Below, piece by piece: positions 1 through 7,393 of a stretch of 49,235 nt of DNA (within the stretch, counting starts at the first letter, position 1; every line of letters starts with the position of its first letter). The position numbers were made by a program, and so were the translations under genes. The notes beneath the pieces were generated by a model, which ran no database searches, was not told the DNA's origin, and was given only the letters and a program-made list of their open reading frames with translations. Source of the stretch: Thermoleophilia bacterium (GTDB taxonomy: Bacteria; Actinomycetota; Thermoleophilia; Gaiellales; Gaiellaceae); assembly GCA_009694305.1 (NCBI GenBank), contig SHVL01000016.1, positions 1-49,235 of the forward strand. The letters are read 5' to 3'.

Positions 1-244
1 AGACGCGAGAGGCCACATACTCGGCGACCCAGGCCGCAACCTCAGTGCTTGCGTGCTGAGCCTGCGTTTCGGTCATCCAGACCGAGAACGAGACCAGGCC
101 GCCGTCATCGACCCGGCCGACCTCGTAGCGGATGTATCCCGGGAGGCGCTTGCAGATCGGGAGTAGTCCCGCTTTTGAGATCTCGGCAGCCTCGTCGGCT
201 GTGCCAGACTTGACGTCGTACAGCGCTACGCGAAAATGACTCAT
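1..244 (-). CDS. Partial ABM-like (dimeric alpha/beta barrel) protein
   Basis: Reading the minus strand from ATG at 244 gives an open frame of 81 codons that runs off the left edge without a stop. The N-terminus is MSHFRVALYDVKSGTADEAA, followed by ICKRLPGYIRYEVGRVDDGG and SFSVWMTETQAEHA. A short strand, a helix, then strands with a conserved-looking PGY..YEV segment is the pattern of the antibiotic biosynthesis monooxygenase or stress-responsive ferredoxin-like fold of about 100 residues. The reaction cannot be inferred, since many members are not monooxygenases. A GAGG lies about 10 bases before the ATG. The C-terminus lies outside the window. Confidence 0.6.
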   Translation of the reverse strand, partial: MSHFRVALYDVKSGTADEAAEISKAGLLPICKRLPGYIRYEVGRVDDGGLVSFSVWMTETQAQHASTEVAAWVAEYVASRV

Positions 245-571
245 GTGGTTGGCCTCAGTTCTTTGGAGATGATTTGCGGTCGGTGCCGTACACGATGACG
301 ATGATCCCGCATTGCGACGGCGACAAAACCCTACCAGAGCGCGGGTGCGAAAAGTAAGAGCGCTGCACATCGTGGAATGACCTGTAGCCGGGGCCGCGAG
401 GCAGCGTTCAGAGCGGCATTCTCGCCGGCTACCCGTCGTTGCGCTCGTCCAGAGACCCCTGAACGAGGGATTGCACAACCCGGCTGCGTCGGGACAGATG
501 GGAGGAGGGGAGAGGGGTCGCACTGGCGCTGCCGCCCGCTAACCCGGGCGGCAGCGCCAAGCCTGAGCCTG
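245..571. other. Intergenic region with one strong hairpin
   Basis: This 327-base stretch separates the partial gene at the left edge from the GAF-like gene. Open frames crossing it look like shadows. The only clear structure is the 15-base-pair perfect hairpin at 524-559. I see no tRNA, no repeat array and no convincing promoter. Confidence 0.5.
524..559 (-). terminator. Strong GC hairpin after the GAF/thioesterase/mutase genes
   Basis: A perfect 15-base inverted repeat, TGGCGCTGCCGCCCG at 524-538 and its complement at 545-559, flanks a 6-base loop. It begins 12 bases past the stop of the minus-strand GAF-like gene. No T-tract follows on either strand, so it is an atypical intrinsic terminator or an mRNA 3'-end stabiliser. 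Confidence 0.6.
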
Positions 572-946
572 CTACGGCTCCCAGGCCTCGCCGCCCGTGT
601 CCCAGCCCAGAAGAACGTGTGTCGCGATGCGCTCGGCGACACGGTTCAGGAATGTCGTCTCGACGTCGCCGTCCACTGCGAGTTCGCCGACGACCGTGCC
701 CCGGTATGTCACCGGCACGGTGACGCGACTCGTCGCCTCTGCTTTGCCCGACTCCGGCCCGAGCGTCAGTGTTCCATCGTCGAGAAACAGGATTCCGGCC
801 CAGGTCACCGCGGGTTCGGCAGCGAGTGCCGCGACGACCGAGCGCAGGACGTCATCTGCCTCGTCTCCGTCGTCGAGGGCCCTGTCGATGGCGGCAAGAG
901 CATCCATCAGAATGCCGTTCCGTTGGCGCAGCACTTCATCCCACAA
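572..946 (-). CDS. Small GAF-domain-like protein
   Basis: This encodes a 124-residue soluble protein. An N-terminal helix (RNGILMDALAAIDRALDDGD) is followed by strands such as WAGILFLDDGTLTLGP and a central VTVPVTYRGTVVGELAVDGD. It ends with a helix, FLNRVAERIATHVLLGWDTG. The strand-hairpin-helix order, with the G-x-V-x-G-E-L-x-V core, fits a stand-alone GAF domain, which usually binds small ligands. No output domain is attached. The start is uncertain: the TTG at 946 is preceded by an in-frame TAG three codons upstream, and a GTG lies four codons downstream. The gene sits 22 bases after the thioesterase and is probably cotranscribed with it. Ligand and role are unknown. Confidence 0.6.
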   Translation of the reverse strand: MWDEVLRQRNGILMDALAAIDRALDDGDEADDVLRSVVAALAAEPAVTWAGILFLDDGTLTLGPESGKAEATSRVTVPVTYRGTVVGELAVDGDVETTFLNRVAERIATHVLLGWDTGGEAWEP

Positions 947-968
947 TGTGCTCTACGCGTGTTGTCCC

Positions 969-1430
969 TCATCCGGCGACGTGTTCTTGCTCGAAGCTTC
1001 GCACCGTCTGCCGGAAGCTGTCCGGCAGGGGAACGGGACGGCGAGTGGCCACATCGATCAGCACGAGCGTCTGTGTGCCCGTGACCAACAACATTTCATC
1101 CTCGAGGCTGACGGCGGCCACCTCGTAGGTGACGCTCGTGCGGCCGAGCCGACTCACGCGCACGAAGCACTCGAGCAGGTCGTCGAAGCGGGCAGGGGCG
1201 GAGTACTCGACGTGTGAGGCACGCATCACGTACTCGGTCCCCTCGATGCCGAGCGAGCCGAGGTGCCGGTGGTACTCGGTGCGCGCGTGATCGAAGTACG
1301 GCATGTAGCGGCCGTAGTAGACGACGCCCTGTGCGTCCGTGTCGGAGAACCAGACCCGGGTGAGCGCCGAATACTTGAACGGTGGGCGCCGGCGGGTGAG
1401 GCGCCCGAGCTCGAGGGGATCATGCGTCAT
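969..1430 (-). CDS. Acyl-CoA thioesterase, YbgC/4HBT hotdog family
   Basis: This 153-residue protein has the family signature VWFSDTDAQGVVYYGRYMPY at about residues 26-45, followed by FDHARTEYHRHLG. In 4-hydroxybenzoyl-CoA thioesterase relatives the Asp of the TDAxGVVYYG motif (D32 here) is catalytic, and the enzyme hydrolyses acyl-CoA thioesters. The length is typical. The ATG is one base past the stop of the upstream phosphohexomutase, so the two are translated from one transcript, with a GGAG inside the mutase end serving as ribosome-binding site. The acyl substrate cannot be told from the sequence. Confidence 0.85.
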   Translation of the reverse strand: MTHDPLELGRLTRRRPPFKYSALTRVWFSDTDAQGVVYYGRYMPYFDHARTEYHRHLGSLGIEGTEYVMRASHVEYSAPARFDDLLECFVRVSRLGRTSVTYEVAAVSLEDEMLLVTGTQTLVLIDVATRRPVPLPDSFRQTVRSFEQEHVAG

Positions 1431-1431
1431 C

Positions 1432-2778
1432 TCAGCTCCGGATCAGGGCGATGAGCTCGTCGCGCCGGGCTGTCATCTCCGCCTCGGAGAGAGCCTCGAG
1501 GTTGAGTCGGAGCAGCGGCTCGGTATTCGACGGGCGCACGTTGAAGTGCCACGTGTCGAAGTCCACCGAGATCCCGTCGAGATGTGAGACCCGTCCGCCC
1601 TCGGCGGTGTACCGCTCCTTGATCTCCTGGAGCTTCAGCGGCACATCGGCCACCGCCGTGTTGATCTCGCCGGTGATGAAGTAGCGTTCGCGGAACGGCT
1701 GCAGGATCCGCGAGAGCTTCGTGCCTCGTTTCGAGAGCAGCTCGAGCATGAGCAGGAACGGGACGACGCCGGTGTCGGCCTGCGTGAAGTCACGGAAGTA
1801 GTAGTGCGCGGAGACTTCGCCGGCGAACACGGCGTCTTCCTTCCGCATCCGGTGCTTGATGAACGCGTGACCGACGCGGTTCACGAGAGCCGTGCCACCG
1901 GCTGCGGCGACCGTGCGTGGCACCGCCCAGCTTGCACGTACGTCGTAGAGGACGGTGCCACCCGGGCTCTTCCCGAGCATCACCTCGGCGAGGAGCGCCG
2001 TGACGAAGTCGCCCGGGACGAACGCCCCGGTGTCGTCCACGAAGAAGCAGCGGTCTGCATCGCCGTCGTAGGCAACACCGAGGTCGGCTCCTTCTTCGAG
2101 CGTCTTCGCGATGATGAAGGCGCGGTTCTCCTCGAGTAACGGGTTCGGCTCGTGGTGCGGGAACGTCCCGTCCGGCTCGAAGTAGCACGGGACGATCTCG
2201 ACCCGAGGGAGGTGCGCAAGCACGGGCGGCAGCATCGTTCCGGCCATCCCGTTGGCGGCGTCAACCACGACCCGAAGCGGGCCAATCGCGTCTACATCGA
2301 CAAACGACAACACCTTCTCGACGAACCCTGCCCAGACGTCGAGCGGTGTGATCGTGCCGCGTGTCGTGACAGCGCCGAAGCCGGCCTGCGCGCCTGTCCG
2401 AACGTCGGCAAGCCCGGAGTCGCCTCCCACCGGTAGTGCCCCGCGGCGCACGATCTTCATGCCGGTGTACTGCTTCGGGTTGTGTGACGCGGTGACGCAG
2501 ATTCCGCCCTCTAGCCCGAGGTCCCCGACCGCGTAGTAGAGCATCTCGGTGCCCACCATCCCGATGTCACGCACGTCGGCTCCACCGTCCGCGGCGCCGT
2601 CCATGACAGCCGCAGCCATTGTGGGCGCCGAGACCCGCATATCCCTGCCGACCGCGACCGTGCGTGGTTCGAAGTGCTCGACGTAGGCGCGACCGATGGC
2701 GTAGGCGCCCTCTTCGTCGAGTTCCGAACCATGGACGCCGCGTACGTCGTACGCCTTGAAGACCCCGGGATCCAGCAC
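1432..2778 (-). CDS. manB: Phosphomannomutase/phosphoglucomutase
   Basis: This is a 448-residue alpha-D-phosphohexomutase that interconverts hexose-6-phosphate and hexose-1-phosphate for nucleotide-sugar and cell-surface glycan synthesis. The phosphoserine loop TASHNPKQYTG is at about residues 97-107 (Ser99). The metal-binding DGDADR is at 238-243 and the phosphate-binding RPSNTEP at about 415-421. This is the normal domain order and length. I chose GTG at 2778 (protein begins VLDPGVFKAYDVRG) because TACGAT ends exactly 6 bases upstream, the leaderless arrangement seen throughout this window. A longer reading from 2838 adds 20 unconvincing residues. The thioesterase follows one base after its stop. 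Mannose versus glucose preference is not certain. Confidence 0.9.
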   Translation of the reverse strand: MLDPGVFKAYDVRGVHGSELDEEGAYAIGRAYVEHFEPRTVAVGRDMRVSAPTMAAAVMDGAADGGADVRDIGMVGTEMLYYAVGDLGLEGGICVTASHNPKQYTGMKIVRRGALPVGGDSGLADVRTGAQAGFGAVTTRGTITPLDVWAGFVEKVLSFVDVDAIGPLRVVVDAANGMAGTMLPPVLAHLPRVEIVPCYFEPDGTFPHHEPNPLLEENRAFIIAKTLEEGADLGVAYDGDADRCFFVDDTGAFVPGDFVTALLAEVMLGKSPGGTVLYDVRASWAVPRTVAAAGGTALVNRVGHAFIKHRMRKEDAVFAGEVSAHYYFRDFTQADTGVVPFLLMLELLSKRGTKLSRILQPFRERYFITGEINTAVADVPLKLQEIKERYTAEGGRVSHLDGISVDFDTWHFNVRPSNTEPLLRLNLEALSEAEMTARRDELIALIRS

Positions 2779-2784
2779 GGTCAC

Positions 2785-2790
2785 ATCGTA
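2785..2790 (-). promoter_or_regulatory. -10 hexamer TACGAT for the phosphohexomutase
   Basis: TACGAT on the minus strand ends 6 bases before GTG 2778, placing the expected transcription start at or next to the start codon. No good -35 element is visible. Confidence 0.5.
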
Positions 2791-2986
2791 TTGAAGGTCG
2801 CGTCCTCCGGGAGCGGGGTAGGGCGATCTGCCACGCATCCCACGGCTCGAGCGGATGCTCTCGCAGGCACTCCGTGCCTACAGGGGAAGAAAACCCGACC
2901 GGACGACAGCGCGGCTACGAGGTGTGCGCCGGGCCGAGTCCGCTGTCATCTGCGCGCACTCTCCCCGCAGGCTCCTCCGGCCTCGC

Positions 2987-3808
2987 TCAACCCTTGCGCA
3001 GGCTCGCTATGTGGTCGGGGACATACGTCATTGTCGAGCGGTCAGGCCGAACGTAGCCCTTGTCCTTCTGGACGGGAGGGAGGTCGTACGCCTTCGGGTC
3101 GGGCAGCACCTCGTAGGGGATCTGCGAGAGGAGATGCGAGATGCAGTTGAGGCGTGCATGCCGCTTGATGTCTGCCTCGACGACCCACCAGGGGGCAAGC
3201 TCCGTGTCCGTCTCACCGAACATCTCGTCCTTCGCCCGGGAGAAATCGACAAACTTCTTGCGTGACTCGAGATCCATGGGGCTCAGCTTCCACCGGGTGG
3301 TCGGATCGTCCATCCGCGACTCGAAGCGCTTCTCTTGCTCCTCGTCGCTGACCGAGAACCAGTACTTCACGAAGATGATCCCCTCGTCGATGAGCATGTT
3401 CTCGAACTGCGGGCACTGGCGCAGGAAACGATGGTGCTCCTCCGGGGTGCAGAAGCCCATCACCTTCTCGACGCCCGCGCGGTTATACCAGCTGCGGTCG
3501 AAGAGGACGATCTCGCCGGCTGCCGGCAGATGGGAGATGTAGCGCTGGAAATACCACTGTGACCGTTCACGCTCGGTGGGTGCCTGAAGGGCAACGATCT
3601 TGCAGAAGCGGGGATTGAGACGCTCCTGGATACGCTTGATCACGCCACCCTTTCCGGCTGCGTCACGGCCCTCGAAGATCACCGCGACGCGTGCGCCCGA
3701 TTCACGGACCCAGTTGAGCATCAGGGCCAGCTCGACCTGGAGTCGCGTCAGTTCCTGCTCGTAGTCGGCACGGCGTATCCGCGCCGACTGTGAGGCTTTG
3801 TTTTCCAT
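2987..3808 (-). CDS. ppk2: Polyphosphate kinase 2 family protein
   Basis: This 273-residue cytoplasmic kinase transfers phosphate between polyphosphate and nucleotides. Walker A is FEGRDAAGKG at residues 45-54. The Walker B-like DRSWYNRAGVE starts at 104, and the lid region contains RFESRMDDPTTRWKLSPMDL. The Asp-containing Walker A and the RWKLSPMDLES segment resemble class I PPK2, which mostly phosphorylate nucleoside diphosphates; the class is an inference. The open frame extends upstream to 3937, but ATG 3808 is favoured: a full promoter (TGGACA, 18 bases, TATACT) ends 6 bases before it, and the upstream residues are unlike the family. The gene is divergent from the solute-binding protein at 3991. 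Confidence 0.92.
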   Translation of the reverse strand: MENKASQSARIRRADYEQELTRLQVELALMLNWVRESGARVAVIFEGRDAAGKGGVIKRIQERLNPRFCKIVALQAPTERERSQWYFQRYISHLPAAGEIVLFDRSWYNRAGVEKVMGFCTPEEHHRFLRQCPQFENMLIDEGIIFVKYWFSVSDEEQEKRFESRMDDPTTRWKLSPMDLESRKKFVDFSRAKDEMFGETDTELAPWWVVEADIKRHARLNCISHLLSQIPYEVLPDPKAYDLPPVQKDKGYVRPDRSTMTYVPDHIASLRKG

Positions 3809-3814
3809 GCACGG

Positions 3815-3844
3815 AGTATATTTCCCTGGGATGCGTGCTGTCCA
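3815..3844 (-). promoter_or_regulatory. Complete sigma-70-type leaderless promoter of ppk2
   Basis: Read on the minus strand, TGGACA (3839-3844), an 18-base spacer and TATACT (3815-3820) are followed after 6 bases by the ATG. The expected +1 is the start codon. This is one of the two best promoters in the window. Confidence 0.75.
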
Positions 3845-3904
3845 GTGAGGTGGGTCACCTGCGCGCCTCGCACAGACCGTATGTTCACGGATTCTTAACC
3901 CACC

Positions 3905-3923
3905 AGCTGCTTGCCAGGCAGCT
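3905..3923. repeat. Inverted repeat AGCTGC-N7-GCAGCT upstream of the binding-protein gene
   Basis: A perfect 6-base inverted repeat with a 7-base spacer lies 68 bases before ATG 3991 in the divergent intergenic region. Its spacing fits a dimeric regulator site, but a chance occurrence is possible. Confidence 0.3.
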
Positions 3924-3990
3924 ACCTTCTCTCCCACGAATCGCTGGTCGTTTGCAGCAGGACATGACAGGACAACGTGAAGGGGAACTT

Positions 3991-5679
3991 ATGGCTCCGG
4001 GATCGCGTCGCGTGCCGCTCGTGGTTGTCGGTCTTGCCGTCCTGCTCGCCCTCCCGGCGGTAGCAGCGGGCGGTTTTCGCGGCTCGAAGGCCGAGGCGAA
4101 GGTGTTGCGCGTCGGGACGACCTACTACATCTCGTCGTTCAATCCGTTTGTCGGGATCGAGACGAACGACTCGGTGGCCTATTCGATGGTCTATCCACAG
4201 CTCGTCCAGTACGTGCCGGGGGAAAAGATCGGAAGCGATTGGGCGTCGAGCTGGAAGAGCAGCAGAGGCGGCCTCACCTGGACGTTCCACCTCCGGAAGG
4301 GCAAGTGGTCGGACGGTACCCCTCTCACTTCGGCCGATGCCGTGTGGACGATAAGCACCGTCCTCAAGTACAAATCGGGGCCGACGGCCTATGTCGCCAG
4401 CTCGTACGAGGGCATCAAGAATGCGTCCGCGCCGGATCCCCAGACGCTCGTGATCAACTACAGTCATCCCATAGGACCCGCGTTGTCGAACCTGTCGCAA
4501 ACGTACATCCTCCCGAAGCACGTCTGGTCGGCGAAGCTCGGGAAGAACGGCAAGGGCCTGCAGGAGTTCAGGCCGCAGGAGAAGGACAACCTGCCGATCG
4601 TCGCAGGGGGGCCCTACACCGTGACGCAGTACGAGCAGAAGGGCACGACCGCCTTCAAGCCGAATCCGAACTTTTACGGCCCCCGGTCGAAGTCTGCGGG
4701 CGTAGCGTTCACCTACTACACGAATGCGACGTCGATGGTCGTTGACATGGAGCGTGGCAAGCTCGATTACATCGACTCTCTGCCCTACGGTGCGGCGGAC
4801 GCGGCAAAGACCAAGCCCGGAATCAAGGTCAATGTCGGTGGCGGGACGGAGGTCACCAACCTCGGGTTCAACTCGAACCCGAAGAAGTCGAAGAACCGTG
4901 AGTTGCTCAGCCCTCGCCTCAAGGAGGCATTTGAGTATGCCATCCCGCGGCAGCAGATCGTGGACGTCGTCTTCAGCGGCCATGCCAAGCCGTGGGCAAA
5001 CATCCTGTCGCCCGCTTCGAAGGGAGAAGGCTGGCTCAATCCAGCGGTCAAGCCTCTGCCGTACAATCCGGCTAGGGCGAACAGGACGCTTGACGCGCTT
5101 GGTTACAAGCGTGGGGCAGATGGCCTCCGGGTCGTCCCCGCGACGACCGGAAAGCTCGCTCAGCCGGCGCACGTCATGCGCTACAGCGTGATCGTCCCGA
5201 ACGATCTCGACTTCAACGGCGACCGTCAGTTCGATATTCTCGCAACGGCATTCAGGAAGATCGGCGTCAAGCTCAACCTGGTGCCGGGCGGTGACGGTGC
5301 CCAGGCCTACGAGCTGATCACCGCGCCAGGCGGGAAGTACCTCAAGGCCGACATGTACACGTGGTACTGGCACCCGTATATCGACCCGTCGTACAACCTC
5401 TCGGTCGTCACGAAGGCCGAGTGGTACAACAACAGCGACACGGGCTTCGACGACCCCCTCTACGACCGCTGGTGGAAGAAGCAGGCCTCGCTCGTCAATG
5501 TCAAGCAGCGACAGGCGCTCGTGTGGAAAATGGAGGCGTACCTCGCAAAGGAGCGCCCCTACATCCAGCTCATCGTCGCAGACGCGATCAGCGCAGAGTC
5601 ACCGAAGTGGACGGGCTTTCAGCCGACGCTCGGCGGGATGTGCAAGTGCTACTTCACCTCTCCGCACCCGTTGTCCTGA
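3991..5679 (+). CDS. ABC transporter substrate-binding protein, family 5, without permeases
   Basis: This 562-residue exported protein has a cleavable-looking signal (RRVPLVVVGLAVLLALPAVA). The mature SBP_bac_5 fold begins VLRVGTTYYISSFNPFVG and contains the family pattern LTWTFHLRKGKWSDGTPLTS and GPYTVTQYEQKGTTAFKPN. It resembles the binding protein at 39808-41481 along its length, so the two are paralogues. The paralogue has a lipobox Cys, but this one has none in its signal region. No permease or ATPase genes adjoin; a PHP-domain gene starts 3 bases after its stop. The start is ATG 3991 with AAGGGGA just upstream; the frame is open back to 3790. A peptide-type ligand is likely, but the actual ligand is unknown. 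Confidence 0.88.
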   Translation: MAPGSRRVPLVVVGLAVLLALPAVAAGGFRGSKAEAKVLRVGTTYYISSFNPFVGIETNDSVAYSMVYPQLVQYVPGEKIGSDWASSWKSSRGGLTWTFHLRKGKWSDGTPLTSADAVWTISTVLKYKSGPTAYVASSYEGIKNASAPDPQTLVINYSHPIGPALSNLSQTYILPKHVWSAKLGKNGKGLQEFRPQEKDNLPIVAGGPYTVTQYEQKGTTAFKPNPNFYGPRSKSAGVAFTYYTNATSMVVDMERGKLDYIDSLPYGAADAAKTKPGIKVNVGGGTEVTNLGFNSNPKKSKNRELLSPRLKEAFEYAIPRQQIVDVVFSGHAKPWANILSPASKGEGWLNPAVKPLPYNPARANRTLDALGYKRGADGLRVVPATTGKLAQPAHVMRYSVIVPNDLDFNGDRQFDILATAFRKIGVKLNLVPGGDGAQAYELITAPGGKYLKADMYTWYWHPYIDPSYNLSVVTKAEWYNNSDTGFDDPLYDRWWKKQASLVNVKQRQALVWKMEAYLAKERPYIQLIVADAISAESPKWTGFQPTLGGMCKCYFTSPHPLS

Positions 5680-5682
5680 GCC

Positions 5683-6636
5683 ATGCCGGGTTCCCTCTTC
5701 CGTGAGGGTGGCGTCTGGCTGCGCTGTCAGTTCCACTCGCATACGACGAACTCCGACGGCATGCCGTCACCGGCCGCTCTCTGCGACCACTATGCAGATG
5801 CGGGGTTCGACGCTCTCGCGATCACCGACCACTGGCACGTAACCGACGTCGATCACGACCGGCTCGTGGTCATCCCTTCGAGCGAGCTCACGGCAGCCAA
5901 CCCCTCTGCCCATGGTGAGGCCGAGGTGCTCGCTCTCGGTGTCTCCGAACTGCCCGAGCCGAGCCAGCCCTTTCCGGACATCGAGGCGTTGGCAGCCTGG
6001 ATCACCGCTCGCGGTGGAGTTCCCTTTCTCTGTCATCCCTACTGGAGCGGGCTGCGGGTAGACGATCTGCTTGCAGCGCCGTCCCTCGCAGGGCTCGAGA
6101 TCTGGAATGGCGGCTCGGAGATCATGCAGGGCAATGGTCTCTCGACCGTGCACTGGGACGACGCGCTCCAGCAGGGCCGCCTGCTGATGGGCATTGCGAC
6201 CGACGACTGCCATACGCCCGGCGAGGACAGCGGCTTCGGCTGGACGTGGGTGCTCGCGCAGGAGCGATCCGCGGCGGCCGTGATCGACGCGTTACGCAGG
6301 GGCCGCGCCTATGGCTCGGCGGGGCCACGGCTTCTCGACATCGTCATCGAGGAGGAGTCGGTGGTTGTGCGCTGCTCCCCGGTCAGATCCGTCCGGCTGC
6401 GTTCGGGCCCCTGGGACGGCTGCGGCGTCAACGCCGACCCGGCGATGGGCAACTGGCGCGGCGAGGTGTGCGAGCTCGACACCGCAGGGCTCGTGACCGG
6501 TGCCCGCTTCGAGTACCCGGAGTTCTGGCGCTGGGCCCGGGTCGAGGTCGAGGACGAGCGTGGCCGCCGTGCGTGGAGCAACCCCTTCGTGCTCCCCGGT
6601 GCCGGGGAGGGCACAGACGGTCCGAACACCTCCTGA
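5683..6636 (+). CDS. PHP-domain metal-dependent phosphoesterase-like protein
   Basis: This 317-residue soluble protein has PHP-domain metal motifs: FHSHTTNSDG with H18 and H20, ITDHWH with D49, H50 and H52, then FLCHPYW and ATDDCHTPG. The PHP core covers about residues 10-215. A C-terminal all-beta segment of about 100 residues (CSPVRSVRLRSGPWDGCG, then ARVEVEDERGRRAWSNPFVL) resembles the CehA/McbA-like arrangement of PHP core plus beta-sandwich. Family members hydrolyse phosphoesters or other esters with two or three metal ions. It starts 3 bases after the solute-binding protein and is probably cotranscribed, so a role in processing the imported ligand is possible. No signal peptide is visible, so it is probably cytoplasmic. 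Confidence 0.8.
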   Translation: MPGSLFREGGVWLRCQFHSHTTNSDGMPSPAALCDHYADAGFDALAITDHWHVTDVDHDRLVVIPSSELTAANPSAHGEAEVLALGVSELPEPSQPFPDIEALAAWITARGGVPFLCHPYWSGLRVDDLLAAPSLAGLEIWNGGSEIMQGNGLSTVHWDDALQQGRLLMGIATDDCHTPGEDSGFGWTWVLAQERSAAAVIDALRRGRAYGSAGPRLLDIVIEEESVVVRCSPVRSVRLRSGPWDGCGVNADPAMGNWRGEVCELDTAGLVTGARFEYPEFWRWARVEVEDERGRRAWSNPFVLPGAGEGTDGPNTS

Positions 6637-6680
6637 ATTACCCCGATTTGCGGGTACTCTCTGTCGTCCGACGGGTTTCG

Positions 6681-6686
6681 TACTCT
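6681..6686 (+). promoter_or_regulatory. -10 hexamer TACTCT for the small protein
   Basis: TACTCT ends 6 bases before GTG 6693, so the transcript probably begins at the start codon. No matching -35 is seen. Confidence 0.45.
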
Positions 6687-6692
6687 GCAGGG

Positions 6693-6929
6693 GTGGAACA
6701 GCCGACCCGGATCGACCTGCTCGAGCTCGACATCGACCTGCGGCTTGCCGATCTCTGGCGGGAGGCAGCCGACGTCACCGAGTGGAATCTCGAGGTCGTT
6801 TCCGCCTTCATGCGGGCCTCCTACGGGAAGGGCTACTGCGACGCCTTCACGGAGGATCTGCCGGGCTCGCTGTGCCACGACCACGGCTACGAGATCCCGT
6901 ACCGTAGGCAGTCCGTCCGCGCCGCCTGA
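6693..6929 (+). CDS. Small protein of unknown function
   Basis: This is a predicted 78-residue acidic protein starting at GTG 6693, VEQPTRIDLLELDIDLRLAD, and continuing WREAADVTEWNLEVVSAFMR. The C-terminal part has YCDAFTEDLPGSLCHDHGYE with two Cys and two His, which could bind a metal, although no standard zinc-finger spacing is present. Codon use is typical of the window, with high G/C at third positions, and the frame ends cleanly at TGA. The 6-base gap to a TACTCT hexamer supports this start over the longer open frame. It lies between the PHP gene and ccmE. I do not recognise the family and assign no function. Confidence 0.6.
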   Translation: MEQPTRIDLLELDIDLRLADLWREAADVTEWNLEVVSAFMRASYGKGYCDAFTEDLPGSLCHDHGYEIPYRRQSVRAA

Positions 6930-6972
6930 CAGGCACGCAAGGCTTCTAGGGCATCACCTTTGCCGACACAGC

Positions 6973-6978
6973 TATCCT
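6973..6978 (+). promoter_or_regulatory. -10 hexamer TATCCT for the ccm genes
   Basis: TATCCT ends 7 bases before the GTG start of ccmE at 6986, suggesting a leaderless ccm transcript. There is no convincing -35. Confidence 0.45.
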
Positions 6979-6985
6979 CCGGGAC

Positions 6986-7393
6986 GTGGACAGGAATCGC
7001 TCGCCTGCCCGTCTGGTGATCGCCCTCTCGATCGCGGCGGTGCTCGCCGTGTTTCTCCTATACACGTCGATTGCGGGCGGCGGCACGCCGTCGGTGAAGC
7101 CGAGCGAGCTCGCCGGCCATCAGGGGAATGTCTCCCTCGTCGGCCAGGTCATCGGGAGGCCCGTCGGTGACGCCAACGAGGAGGGCCTTCGGTTCCGGCT
7201 CCGTGATGTCAAGGGTGCTGCACGGACGGCGGTGCCCGTCGTCTACCGGGGCAGCGTCCCCGATCTGTTTGCTCCCGGCCGAGACCTCGTCGTCGAGGGC
7301 GAGCTTCGCAACGGCGTGTTCGTTGCGACGCCCGGGACGATGGTCACCAAGTGCCCGTCGAAGTACACGGCGATCAAGCCGTCTGCCCCGTAG
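6986..7393 (+). CDS. ccmE: Cytochrome c maturation protein CcmE, CXXXY variant
   Basis: This is a 135-residue heme chaperone. An N-terminal membrane anchor (LVIALSIAAVLAVFLLYTSI, residues 10-29) precedes a periplasm-side OB-fold beta domain (LVGQVIGRPV, GLRFRLRDVKG, VPVVYRGSVPDLF, VVEGEL). Classical CcmE attaches heme covalently through the His of HXXXY. Here the equivalent site reads KCPSKYT, that is C123-P-S-K-Y127, a CXXXY site. This form is known from archaea and some bacteria with a variant System I that lacks CcmH. ccmF starts at the very next base after its stop. Its role is to pass heme from CcmC to the CcmF ligase; ccmABC are not in the window. Confidence 0.92.
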   Translation: MDRNRSPARLVIALSIAAVLAVFLLYTSIAGGGTPSVKPSELAGHQGNVSLVGQVIGRPVGDANEEGLRFRLRDVKGAARTAVPVVYRGSVPDLFAPGRDLVVEGELRNGVFVATPGTMVTKCPSKYTAIKPSAP

